A program made the translations under genes and the position numbers. From Curtobacterium sp. MR_MD2014 (GTDB lineage Bacteria; Actinomycetota; Actinomycetes; Actinomycetales; Microbacteriaceae), in the NCBI RefSeq assembly GCF_000772085.1, contig NZ_CP009755.1, positions 2,356,001-2,420,000 of the forward strand: DNA of 64,000 bases, written 5' to 3'. A model generated the notes under the pieces. It was not told the DNA's origin. It saw only the letters and a program-made list of their open reading frames with translations, and did not search any database. Positions 7,981 to 16,216 of this stretch are shown here, piece after piece. How positions within the stretch are numbered: position 1 is the first letter of the stretch; each line of letters starts with the position of its first letter.

Positions 7981-10089
7981 TCAGGCCGCGTCGGTCGCGG
8001 TGCCGGCCTGGATGGCCGTGATGGCGACCGTGTTCACGATGTCGCTGACGAGCGCACCGCGGGACAGGTCGTTGATCGGCTTGCGCAGGCCCTGGAGGAC
8101 GGGTCCGATCGCGACCGCACCAGCCGAGCGCTGCACGGCCTTGTACGTGTTGTTGCCGGTGTTGAGGTCGGGGAAGATGAACACCGTCGCCCGGCCCGCC
8201 ACGGGCGAGTCCGGCATCTTCGTGCGGGCGACCGTCGGATCGGCGGCGGCGTCGTACTGGATGGGTCCCTCGACGAGCAGGTCCGGGCGGCGCTCCCGGA
8301 CGAAGGCCGTCCCGGCACGCACCTTGTCGACGTCCGCACCGGTGCCGCTGTCGCCGGTCGAGTAGCTCAGCATCGCGACGCGCGGGTCGATGCCGAACTG
8401 CGTGGCCGTCTCCGCCGACGAGATCGCGATGTCGGCGAGCTGCTCGCTGCTCGGGTCGGGGATGACCGCGCAGTCACCGTAGACGAGCACGCGGTCGGCG
8501 AGCGCCATGAGGAACACGCTCGAGACGATCGAGGTGTCCGGCCGGGTCTTGATGATCTCGAAGGACGGTCGGATGGTGTGCGCGGTGGTGTGCTTCGCCC
8601 CGGACACCATGCCGTCGGCGAGTCCGAGCTGCACCATGAGCGTGCCGAAGTAGGACACGTCGGTGACGGTGTCGCGCGCGAGCTCCATCGACATGCCCTT
8701 GTGCGCTCGGAGCCGCGTGTACTCCTCGGCGAAGCGCTCGCGCAGCTCGGGGTCGAACGGGCTGACGAGCTGCGCACCGTCGAGGTCGAGGCCGAGCTCG
8801 GTGGCGCGTGCCCGGATCGACGTCGGCTCGCCGAGGATCGTGAGCTCGCACACCTGTCGCGCGAGCAGCGTCGACGCCGCGTGCAGGATGCGGTCGTCGT
8901 CGCCCTCGGGCAGCACGATCCGCTTGCCGTACCCACGCGCGCGGTCGAGCAGCCCGTGCTCGAACATGAGCGGCGTGACGACCCCGGACGGGGTGAGCTG
9001 CAGGCGGTCGCGCAGTGCGTCGGCGTCGACGTGCTGCTCGAAGAGCGCCAGTGCCAGGTCGGCCTTGCGGGGTGAGTCCGCGGCGAGGCGCCCCCGGGTG
9101 TGGGTGATGCGGAGCGCGGTGTCGTACGTGCCGAGGTCGTTCCGGGCGATCGGCAGCGAGCTCGACAGGCCCTCGAGCAGCCGGGTGATCTGCGGCGAGG
9201 TCTCGAACCCGCCGTTGAGGATCACGCCCGCCAGGCTCGGGAAGGTCTCGGACTGGTTCGCGAGCACGGTCGCGAGGAGCACGTCACTGCGGTCCCCCGG
9301 CACGACGACGATCCCGCCCTCGATGAGCCGCGGCAGCACGTTCTCCATGCTCATGCCGGCGACCACCGTGCCGAGGGCCTCCCGGTCGAGCAGCGCCTCG
9401 TCACCGCGGACGAGCGTGGCGCCCGTCGCCTCGAGCAGGGCGCGCACCGTCGGCGCCACGAGCACCCGGTCCTCCGGGATGGCCCACACGGGGGTGTCCG
9501 GGTGGTCGTCGCGCACGGCGTGCTCCACGCTCCGGACGATCGCGGCCAGGGCGTCCGGGTCCGCACGGTTCACGACGACGCCGAGCAGCTGGGCGTGCGC
9601 TGCCCGGAGTTCGCTCGTGGTGACGTCCGCGACCTGCGCCATCGCCTCGGGCGTGCGGACGCCACGCTCCGAGGAGTCCCGACCGCCGAGCACGAGCAGC
9701 ACGGGCGCGCCGAGGTTCGCCGCGACCTTGGCGTTGAACGACAGCTCGGTCGGGCTGCCGACGTCGGTGTAGTCGGACCCGAGCACCACGACGGCGTCGC
9801 ACTGCCGCTCGACCTGGGCGAACCGGTTCAGGATCGTGCCGAGGGCGGCATCCGGGTCGGCGTGCACGTCGTCGTAGGTCACGCCGACGGCCTCGTCGTA
9901 GGAGAGCCCCACCGCGCTGTGCTGCAGCAGGAGCTCGAGCACGTAGTCCGGCTCGGCCACCGACCGTGCGACCGGTCGGAACACGCCGACGCGTCCGACG
10001 GAGCGTGCGAGGGTCTCGAGGACACCGAGCGCGACCGTGCTCTTGCCCGTGTGTCCTTCTGCTGACGTGATGTAGATGCGGGTCGACAC
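7981..10089 (-). CDS. pta: Phosphate acetyltransferase, long form
   Basis: A 702-residue enzyme of the long Pta class. Residues 1-~230 form a BioD/CobQ-like P-loop domain starting with a degenerate Walker motif SAEGHTGKS (residues 9-17). A middle DRTGG-type region (about 230-370) follows, then the C-terminal catalytic acetyl/butyryl phosphotransferase domain with KRIVLPEGDDDRI, VSGAKHTTAHTIRP and FIFPDLNTGN. It converts acetyl-CoA and phosphate to acetyl phosphate. The GTG start at 10089 has TAGCCT 6 bases upstream, suggesting a leaderless message (the intervening GGAGGG is too close to act as a normal ribosome site). It is upstream of ackA and divergent from tRNA-Ser. Confidence 0.97.
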   Translation of the reverse strand: MSTRIYITSAEGHTGKSTVALGVLETLARSVGRVGVFRPVARSVAEPDYVLELLLQHSAVGLSYDEAVGVTYDDVHADPDAALGTILNRFAQVERQCDAVVVLGSDYTDVGSPTELSFNAKVAANLGAPVLLVLGGRDSSERGVRTPEAMAQVADVTTSELRAAHAQLLGVVVNRADPDALAAIVRSVEHAVRDDHPDTPVWAIPEDRVLVAPTVRALLEATGATLVRGDEALLDREALGTVVAGMSMENVLPRLIEGGIVVVPGDRSDVLLATVLANQSETFPSLAGVILNGGFETSPQITRLLEGLSSSLPIARNDLGTYDTALRITHTRGRLAADSPRKADLALALFEQHVDADALRDRLQLTPSGVVTPLMFEHGLLDRARGYGKRIVLPEGDDDRILHAASTLLARQVCELTILGEPTSIRARATELGLDLDGAQLVSPFDPELRERFAEEYTRLRAHKGMSMELARDTVTDVSYFGTLMVQLGLADGMVSGAKHTTAHTIRPSFEIIKTRPDTSIVSSVFLMALADRVLVYGDCAVIPDPSSEQLADIAISSAETATQFGIDPRVAMLSYSTGDSGTGADVDKVRAGTAFVRERRPDLLVEGPIQYDAAADPTVARTKMPDSPVAGRATVFIFPDLNTGNNTYKAVQRSAGAVAIGPVLQGLRKPINDLSRGALVSDIVNTVAITAIQAGTATDAA

Positions 10090-10211
10090 CCCTCCAGGCT
10101 AGTCGCGGGCACACCGTGCGCTCTGGGAGTCGACGGGGCCGTGGACGGACGTGGTCGTGACCACCCCCGCGAACCTGTACCATGGGGTGTCGTCACCGCG
10201 AGGTGGCACGA

Positions 10212-10299
10212 GGAGAATTCGCCTAGTGGCCTATGGCGCACGCTTGGAAAGCGTGTTGGGTGCAAGCCCTCGGGGGTTCGAATCCCCCATTCTCCGCCA
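10212..10299 (+). tRNA. tRNA-Ser (anticodon GGA)
   Basis: Class II tRNA of 88 nt including encoded CCA. The acceptor arm GGAGAAT (10212-10218) pairs with ATTCTCC (10289-10295), discriminator G, then CCA. The anticodon stem-loop CACGC-TTGGAAA-GCGTG gives GGA, serine. The T arm GGGGG-TTCGAAT-CCCCC is perfect. A long variable arm lies between. Confidence 0.97.
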
Positions 10300-10306
10300 G
10301 CAGTAC

Positions 10307-10338
10307 CGAAGGGCGCGTCCAGCAGGACGCGCCCTTCG
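10307..10338 (+). terminator. Hairpin terminator after tRNA-Ser
   Basis: A perfect 14-bp stem, CGAAGGGCGCGTCC and GGACGCGCCCTTCG, with loop AGCA, starts 7 bases after the tRNA. It is followed by TCGTCGTTCC, a weak T-containing tail, as is common in high-GC bacteria. Confidence 0.85.
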
Positions 10339-10645
10339 TCGTTCCCGGGTGGCGCACGTCCCCGTCGGCACGGCTCCCGACCGGCACGGCTCCCGACCGG
10401 CGCGGCCCCGGCTGCGGCCCGTGGAGTCCCCCACTCGCGGGACACGATCGCACCCCGCTCGGCCCGTCCTGGCCGGGAAACGCCCAACGGGGGTGGAACG
10501 GGCTGTCCTCCGCCCCCGCTTCGCCCTATCCTGTGCAGACGGACGACCCCGGGACGGGTCGGACACGGTGCAGCGGGCGGCAGGGGCGTCGCCCGCGGGG
10601 TGGCAGATCGGCCTGCCCGTGCGCCCGAGGGGTGAGGAGACCCAG
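10339..10645. other. Intergenic stretch without a gene
   Basis: There is no convincing coding sequence. It contains a 16-bp direct duplication, CGGCACGGCTCCCGAC, at 10366-10381 and 10382-10397, and a possible -10 element TATCCT near 10528 that could serve the membrane protein gene starting at 10646. Confidence 0.5.
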
Positions 10646-11290
10646 GTGGGGGAAGCGACGGTGTCAGCTGCCGGGCGTCTGCGGACGCCGGTCCACGACG
10701 TGGTCCTCCGCCCGCGGCGCTCCCTCGTCCGGTCGACCGTCCTCAGCGTGGTCTGCTCCGCCGTCCCCCTCGCCGTCGCGCTCGTCTGGGCCTCGCTGCC
10801 GGAGCGCTGGTGGGTCCTCGTCGCCGGGCTCGTCGTCGCCGTCGCCGTGCTGGTCGTGGTCCTCTTCGTCCGACTCGGTCAGGCCTTCCTCGGCATCGAC
10901 GCCGACGTCGTCGCCCTGAACGCGGTCCTCACCCCGAACCGTCGCATCGCCCGCGAGCGGATCGACCGGCTGGTCGTCACCCCGACGTACGGCGCGTCGC
11001 CCGACCGCACCACGCGTGAGCTCCTCGCGTTCGACGCCGACGGCACGCACCTCTTCCGGCTGCGCGGCGACGTCTGGGGCGACGACGCCCTCGACCGCGT
11101 GGTCGAGGTGCTGGGCGTGCCGGTCGAGCACGAGCGCCGACCGGTCCACGTCCGCGAGGCCACCCGCCGCTGGCCCACGAGCCGCACCTGGTACGAGCGC
11201 CGCGGGGGCGTGCTCGCGGTGGGCGCGGCGACCGCGTGCATCGTCGCCGGCCTGCTCGCCGTCGAGACCGTCGGCCTCCTGACCCGCTGA
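10646..11290 (+). CDS. Membrane protein of unknown function, PH-like central domain
   Basis: A 214-residue protein. The start is the GTG at 10646, chosen because GAGGAG lies 6 bases upstream; longer readings extend into the tRNA-Ser region. Two hydrophobic segments near residues 32-48 and 54-72 are followed by a soluble part (LGIDADVVALNAVLTPNRRI...RIDRLVVTPTY) that resembles membrane-anchored bacterial PH domains, and a third hydrophobic segment ends the protein. No catalytic motif is seen. The PH-like reading is an impression from strand pattern, not a firm family assignment. It is convergent with the HerA-like ATPase gene. Confidence 0.75.
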   Translation: MGEATVSAAGRLRTPVHDVVLRPRRSLVRSTVLSVVCSAVPLAVALVWASLPERWWVLVAGLVVAVAVLVVVLFVRLGQAFLGIDADVVALNAVLTPNRRIARERIDRLVVTPTYGASPDRTTRELLAFDADGTHLFRLRGDVWGDDALDRVVEVLGVPVEHERRPVHVREATRRWPTSRTWYERRGGVLAVGAATACIVAGLLAVETVGLLTR

Positions 11291-11330
11291 GACCGGCCGG
11301 GGCGACGCGCGGCACCGCGCCGGCAGCAGC

Positions 11331-13322
11331 TCAGCGGCGGCGGCGGAGCGTCGAGAAGATGCCCCGGACGACCTCCTTCGCGATGGTCTGCCCGAGGCCG
11401 TTCCCGAGCAGTCCGCCGAGCGGGTCGTCCGCAGTGCGCCCGGCCGAGCGCGACGTCCGTGTCGACGTCGATCGCGACCGGCGACCCGCCGCTGCCCGCT
11501 CCGCGCGTTCGAACTCGCGCTGCGTCCGCTCGTACTCCGCCTGTGCGGCCTTCCGCTCGCGCTCGTCCCGCGCAGCCTGCGCGGCCGCCTCCTTCGCCGC
11601 CGCCGTGGCGGCGCGCGCAGCCTCCTGCTCGGCGTCCGCCTGCGCCTGCGCTGCGGCGGCGTCCGCGGCGGCGGACTCCATGCGGGCGGCCAGGAGCTCA
11701 CGCGCCGACTCGGGGTCGACGGTGGTGCCGTACCGGGCGAGGAGCGGGGACGAGGCGACCAGCGCCTCCAGGACGTCCGACGGCAGCGCGTCCATCGATC
11801 CCTGCGGCGCGCGCAGACGGGTCCACGCCACCGGCGTGGGTGCGCCGTCCTCGTTCATCACCGTCACGACCGCCTCGCCGGTCGCCAGCGAGGTCAGGAC
11901 CTCCCCCAGGTCGTAGTCACTCGTCGGGTACGTCGACACGGTCGCCCGCAGTGCCTTCGCGTCGTCCGGCGTGTGGGCACGGAGCTGGTGCTGCACCCGC
12001 GAGCCGAGCTGTGCGAGCACGTCGTCGGGCAGGTCCTTCGGCGTCTGCGTGACGAACACGATGCCGACACCCTTCGAACGGATGAGCCGCACGGTGCGGA
12101 CGACCTGCTCGCGGAAGTCCTTCGACGACCCCGAGAAGAGCAGGTGTGCCTCGTCGAAGAAGAACACGAGCGCCGGCCGGTCGGTGTCGCCGACCTCGGG
12201 GAGTTCGTTGAACAGGTCGGCGAGCAGCCACATCAGGAACGTCGAGAACACCTCGGGCCGGTCCTGCACGCCCGGCACCTCGAGCAGGCTCACGATCCCG
12301 CGGCCGTCCGGGGCGGTGCGCAGGAACGCACGGGTGTCGATCTCGGGTGCCCCGAAGAAGCGGTCCGCACCCTGGTCGGCGAAGGTCACCAGCTCGCGCA
12401 GGATCACACCGGCGGTCTGCTTCGACAACCCGCCCAGCTCCGCGAGCTCCGCCTTGCCCTGGTCGCTCACCAGGTAGGTCAGCACGGCGCGCAGGTCCGA
12501 CAGGTCGACGAGCGGCAGTCCGGCGCGTTCGGCGTGGTGGAACACCAACCCGAGCGAGGACTCCTGCGTCGCGTTGAGGCCGAGCACCTTGGCCAGCAGG
12601 AGCGGGCCGAACCCGGAGACGGTCGCCCGGATCGGCACACCGGTGCCCTGCCCGCCGAGGGAGTAGAACTCCACCGCACTCGCGACGCCCCGCCAGTCCT
12701 GGCCGATCGCCTCGGTGCGGGCGAGGAGCTTCTCGTCCGGCTGCCCGGCCACGGCGAGTCCGGACAGGTCGCCCTTGACGTCGGCCGCGAACACCGGGAC
12801 GCCGTTCGCGGCGATCTGCTCCGCGAGCAACTGGAGCGTGCGGGTCTTGCCCGTGCCGGTGGCACCGGCCACGAGGCCGTGCCGGTTGAGCATGCCGAGC
12901 GGGATCCGGACCTGGACGTCGGGCAGCGGGCGGCCGTTGACGAGGGCACCGAGCTCCAGGGCGGTTCCCTCGACGGCGTACCCGGTGCGGATCGCGTCGA
13001 CGGCCTCCGGCCCGAGGGGGCCGGACTGCGGTGCGCTCGGCGGTGTGGTCGACGCGGTCGTCGCCTCCGGCGTGGTGGTCGCGTCGAGCGGCGCGCGGCC
13101 CGGAGGCTCGGTGGCTGTCCCCGGTGTCGTCCCGCCTGCGGCCGTGCTCGCGTCGGGCGCCCCGGTCGCCTCCGGTGCCGCGCTCGCGTCGGCCGCCCGG
13201 CTGAGCGCCGCCGCGAGCTCCTCGGCCCGCCGAGCCGCCTCGTCCGCAAGCCGACGTGCCTCCTCGGCCGCCGCCTGCGCCGCTGCTGCCGCTGCCCGTG
13301 CCTGCTCCACCGCGTCGGTCAT
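11331..13322 (-). CDS. HerA/DUF853-like P-loop ATPase
   Basis: A 663-residue protein from the ATG at 13322 (MTDAVEQ); a TTG further upstream at 13370 is less likely. TATGCT sits 6 bases before this ATG, supporting it as a leaderless start. Residues 1-~110 are an Ala/Glu/Arg-rich coiled coil then a Thr/Pro-rich linker. The ATPase core has Walker A GATGTGKTRTLQLL, FAADVKGDLSGLAV, and Walker B ALVFFFDEAHLLF, followed by RLIRSKGVGIVFVTQTPKDL, matching the DUF853 (YjgR) helicase HerA-like family. The C-terminus is another Ala/Arg/Glu coil with a basic tail. These proteins are FtsK/HerA-related ATPases of uncertain role; DNA translocation is inferred only from the fold. Confidence 0.92.
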   Translation of the reverse strand: MTDAVEQARAAAAAAQAAAEEARRLADEAARRAEELAAALSRAADASAAPEATGAPDASTAAGGTTPGTATEPPGRAPLDATTTPEATTASTTPPSAPQSGPLGPEAVDAIRTGYAVEGTALELGALVNGRPLPDVQVRIPLGMLNRHGLVAGATGTGKTRTLQLLAEQIAANGVPVFAADVKGDLSGLAVAGQPDEKLLARTEAIGQDWRGVASAVEFYSLGGQGTGVPIRATVSGFGPLLLAKVLGLNATQESSLGLVFHHAERAGLPLVDLSDLRAVLTYLVSDQGKAELAELGGLSKQTAGVILRELVTFADQGADRFFGAPEIDTRAFLRTAPDGRGIVSLLEVPGVQDRPEVFSTFLMWLLADLFNELPEVGDTDRPALVFFFDEAHLLFSGSSKDFREQVVRTVRLIRSKGVGIVFVTQTPKDLPDDVLAQLGSRVQHQLRAHTPDDAKALRATVSTYPTSDYDLGEVLTSLATGEAVVTVMNEDGAPTPVAWTRLRAPQGSMDALPSDVLEALVASSPLLARYGTTVDPESARELLAARMESAAADAAAAQAQADAEQEAARAATAAAKEAAAQAARDERERKAAQAEYERTQREFERAERAAAGRRSRSTSTRTSRSAGRTADDPLGGLLGNGLGQTIAKEVVRGIFSTLRRRR

Positions 13323-13389
13323 GTCCGCAGCATACGGACGCGTCGACCCTCCGGTCCGCTCGTGGGCCAACGTCCGGCTGTGCGACGCG

Positions 13390-14646
13390 TCAGTGCGAGA
13401 GCGCCGGCACCGTCCGCGGCCGGACGACCACCCAGAGGACGACGACGGCGACCGCCGCCGTGCAGGCCATCACGCTCGCCATGGGCGTTGCCGCGGTGAT
13501 GCCGAGCCACCCGACGATCGGCGAGACGAGCCCGGCGACCCCGAAGTTCAGTGCGCCGAGGAGCGACGCGGCGGTGCCGGCCTCCTTCCCGTGCGCGGCG
13601 AGACCGATCACCTGGACGAGCGGGAACGTGAACCCGCAGGCCGCGATGAAGAACCACAGCGGTACGAGGACCCCGACCAGGCCCGCACCGAGCTGGTCGA
13701 GCACGACGATCGCGACGGCGGACACGAACAGCGTCGCCGTCGAGCAGGCGAGGATCCACTGCGGGCCGACCCGCTGCGCCAGGCGCGAGGACACCTGCAC
13801 GCCGACGACGACGCCGATCGAGTTCACGGCGAAGAGCAGGCCGTACTGCTGCGCGTCGAGGCCGTAGACCGTCTGGAACAGGAACGGCGACGCCGACAGG
13901 TACGAGAAGAGCCCGCTGAAGACCATCGCCCCGATGAGCGCGACGCCGACGAAGATCCGGTCGGAGAGCAGGGCCTTGTAGCGCTGCCCGATCGTCGAGT
14001 GGCCGGCCTCCTTCCGCCGAGCCGGCGGCAGGGTCTCGACGATGAGCAGGGACGACGCGATGACGACGGCTGCGCCGTAGCACGCGAGGAACACGAAGAC
14101 GCCGCGCCAGCTGACGAACTGCAGCATCTGCGAGCCGATCAGCGGCGCGAGGATCGGTGCGAGGCCGTTCACCATCGCCAGGCGCGAGAGCATCCGGACG
14201 AGGGGCTTGCCGCCGAACAGGTCGCGCACGGTGGCCATCGCGACGACACCGCCGGCCGCGGCCCCCATGCCCTGCAGGACGCGGAAGAGCGCGAGCACCT
14301 CGACGTTCGGCGCGAGCGCTGCGCCGACCGACGCCGCGACGTGCACCGAGGTGGCGATGATGAGCGGCAGACGCCGGCCGACCTTGTCGCTCCAGGGCCC
14401 GACGAGCAGCTGCCCGACCGCGAACCCGAGCGTGGTCGCGGTGAGCGTGAGCTGCACCGCACCCTCGCTGATGCCGAACTCGCGCTCGAGCGACGGGAAC
14501 GCCGGCAGGTACAGGTCGATGGTGAACGGCCCGAGCGCGGTGAGCGCGCCGAGCACGAAGACGTAGACGAGGCGCTGCCGCCGGGTGAGCGAGTCACCGG
14601 GGTGCAGCACGACGCGGAGCGAGCCGGTGGTGGCGGGCGCGGTCAC
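13390..14646 (-). CDS. Bcr/CflA-type MFS multidrug efflux transporter
   Basis: A 418-residue, 12-helix major facilitator. The first helix GPFTIDLYLPAFPSLE and the loop GPWSDKVGRRLPLI (MFS motif A) are characteristic of Bcr/CflA drug exporters. It sits in the cytoplasmic membrane and would expel small toxic compounds in exchange for protons. The GTG start at 14646 has GAAGGA about 6 bases upstream. It is divergent from a TetR regulator (14931), the usual arrangement for an inducible pump; a palindrome in the shared intergenic space is the candidate operator. Confidence 0.92.
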   Translation of the reverse strand: MTAPATTGSLRVVLHPGDSLTRRQRLVYVFVLGALTALGPFTIDLYLPAFPSLEREFGISEGAVQLTLTATTLGFAVGQLLVGPWSDKVGRRLPLIIATSVHVAASVGAALAPNVEVLALFRVLQGMGAAAGGVVAMATVRDLFGGKPLVRMLSRLAMVNGLAPILAPLIGSQMLQFVSWRGVFVFLACYGAAVVIASSLLIVETLPPARRKEAGHSTIGQRYKALLSDRIFVGVALIGAMVFSGLFSYLSASPFLFQTVYGLDAQQYGLLFAVNSIGVVVGVQVSSRLAQRVGPQWILACSTATLFVSAVAIVVLDQLGAGLVGVLVPLWFFIAACGFTFPLVQVIGLAAHGKEAGTAASLLGALNFGVAGLVSPIVGWLGITAATPMASVMACTAAVAVVVLWVVVRPRTVPALSH

Positions 14647-14739
14647 GAGCGGTCCTTCACAGGGGGGTCGGGTGCAGGAGAGACGGGATCGGGGCCGGTC
14701 TCCGTCGACGTGGTGGACGTCAGGACCGACCGAGCAGGA

Positions 14740-14774
14740 CCGGGGCGGATCGACTCGAATCGATTCGGCCCCGG
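14740..14774. promoter_or_regulatory. Palindromic element between efflux pump and TetR gene (candidate operator)
   Basis: The perfect 12-bp palindrome CGAATCGATTCG (14756-14767) lies within outer arms CCGGGGC (14740-14746) and GCCCCGG (14768-14774). Its position between the divergent MFS and TetR genes fits an operator, but the outer arms could equally be a hairpin. Binding is inference. Confidence 0.5.
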
Positions 14775-14930
14775 AACCATCCTACGGGCTGCGTGAGCGC
14801 TCTCGCGACGCCCCGACCGCAACGCGCCCGTCACACTGCGCTCCTCGTCCAGTCCGCGCGGTCGCCGTGCGGTAACGTCGGACTGCTCGACAGCCGCCTC
14901 GTGCGGACGGAACGAAGAGGGGGTGGTGTC

Positions 14931-15512
14931 GTGGTCGACGCCCGGATCGTGCACACCACGGCAGCACTGCGCGAGGCGGTCCTCCGACTCGCAGCCGACC
15001 GCCCGGTCTCCGCCATCACGGTCGCCGACGTCACGCGCGCAGCCGGCATCAACCGCGCCACGTTCTACTCGCACGCCGTCTCCCCCGGATCGCTCCTGGC
15101 CGACGTGCTGACGCCCGAGCTCGACCGCATCCGCGAGGAGGACGTCGAGGCCCGCCGGACCGCCTCCGCCCGCGGGGCCGGCGAGGACGAGCTCGCCGCC
15201 ATCACGCGCCGGGGCATCGACGCCGTCGTCGAGCACGTCGTGGCCCACCGCGACATCTACGCCCGCGGGTTGCCGGACACCGAGGACGCATCCCTCCACC
15301 GCCTGCTCGTCCAGCACTTCACGGTGTCGAGCGCGCAGCACATCCGCGAGCTCGACCCCGCGTCACGCCCGCCCCTGCTCGACGACGTCGCAGCCGGGTT
15401 CGTGGCGCAGGGCTTCGTCGGCGCGATCGAGGCGTGGCTGGCCGGACCCCGACGCTCCCGGAGGTCCCTGGTCGAGACGATCACCCTGTCGTTCCCAGCC
15501 TGGTGGCACTGA
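14931..15512 (+). CDS. TetR-family transcriptional regulator
   Basis: A 193-residue protein from the GTG at 14931, chosen because AAGAGGGGG lies 8 bases upstream; in-frame codons further up lack a ribosome site. Residues about 5-50 form the TetR helix-turn-helix: ALREAVLRLAADRPVSAITV then ADVTRAAGINRATFYSH, a close match to the family signature. The rest is the helical ligand-binding domain. It is divergent from the Bcr/CflA pump and probably represses it until a substrate binds. It ends FPAWWH. Confidence 0.9.
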   Translation: MVDARIVHTTAALREAVLRLAADRPVSAITVADVTRAAGINRATFYSHAVSPGSLLADVLTPELDRIREEDVEARRTASARGAGEDELAAITRRGIDAVVEHVVAHRDIYARGLPDTEDASLHRLLVQHFTVSSAQHIRELDPASRPPLLDDVAAGFVAQGFVGAIEAWLAGPRRSRRSLVETITLSFPAWWH

Positions 15513-15599
15513 GCCGAGCCGGCACGCGGCACCGATCCAGGCCCCGGCCCCGCGCCCGGTCGCACTGATCGCGACGGTTCGCCGGCCTGGGTCCCGACG

Positions 15600-16169
15600 T
15601 CAGTCCCCGGCGCCGCTGCGCCCGCGGCGGTCCCCCGTGTCCGGCTGCTCGCCGCGCTGCAGCGACCGGACGACCTCGACCGCCGCCCGGGCGGTCGTCC
15701 CGGCATCCGCTGCCGCCGGCACGCGGTGGTCGGCGGAGACACCGTCACCGCCGGTCCCGCTCGCCGGGACCGACGCGCCGACCGACACCACGACCACACC
15801 GGCGTCGTGCGCCGTCTGCACCGCCTCCGCGAGCGCGTCGGCGTCCACGGCGTGCACGAGCAGCGCCTTCGCTCCACCGCGGACGAGCGCGTCGACGGCA
15901 CGGGCCTGCTCGGCCGCGGCACCGGAGGACGGCACCACCCGGACGTCCGGCGAGAACCCGGCACGGTCGAGCCCGCGCTCGAGGTCCGCGGCGAGCGCGT
16001 CGTCCCCGGGCGCGAGCACCGCGCCGACCACGGCGTCGTCGGCGAACCCGCCGTCGGAGCTGGTGAGGTCGGTGCTGCGGACCGGGGTCGGCGCAGCGGT
16101 CGTCGGTCCCTGGCACCCGGTCAGGGCGAGGGACGCCGCCACGAGGACGGCGACGACGACGGTGCGCAC
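15600..16169 (-). CDS. Lipoprotein resembling a periplasmic-binding-protein (sugar type) domain
   Basis: A 189-residue protein starting at GTG 16169, with GGAGG 7 bases upstream. The signal peptide ends in lipobox LALTGC (Cys19), so it should be a lipid-anchored extracytoplasmic protein. The mature part, with GAVLAPGDDALAADLERGLDRAG, VDALVRGGAKALLVHAVD and AHDAGVVVVSVGA, follows the first-lobe pattern of LacI/RbsB-like binding proteins (displacement of a ligand, then 'can be anything but self' motifs). At under 200 residues it covers only one lobe of the usual 300, so it may be a reduced or degenerated binding protein. No ABC transporter is beside it; an MFS gene lies upstream. Confidence 0.75.
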   Translation of the reverse strand: MRTVVVAVLVAASLALTGCQGPTTAAPTPVRSTDLTSSDGGFADDAVVGAVLAPGDDALAADLERGLDRAGFSPDVRVVPSSGAAAEQARAVDALVRGGAKALLVHAVDADALAEAVQTAHDAGVVVVSVGASVPASGTGGDGVSADHRVPAAADAGTTARAAVEVVRSLQRGEQPDTGDRRGRSGAGD

Positions 16170-16216
16170 CCGGTGACCTCCGCTCGATCCGGTGCCCCAC
16201 GCTACCGCGGGTCGGG

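Noticed and set aside
5398..9075. A 1225-codon plus-strand open frame
   Set aside because: It runs antisense to ackA and pta and has the Arg-rich composition of a high-GC shadow frame.
10151..10645. N-terminal extension of the membrane protein at 10646
   Set aside because: The open frame runs through the tRNA-Ser gene and its terminator; GAGGAG before the GTG at 10646 gives a better start.
13323..13370. TTG-initiated N-terminal extension of the HerA-like protein
   Set aside because: The ATG at 13322 has a well-placed TATGCT upstream and the extension has no ribosome site.
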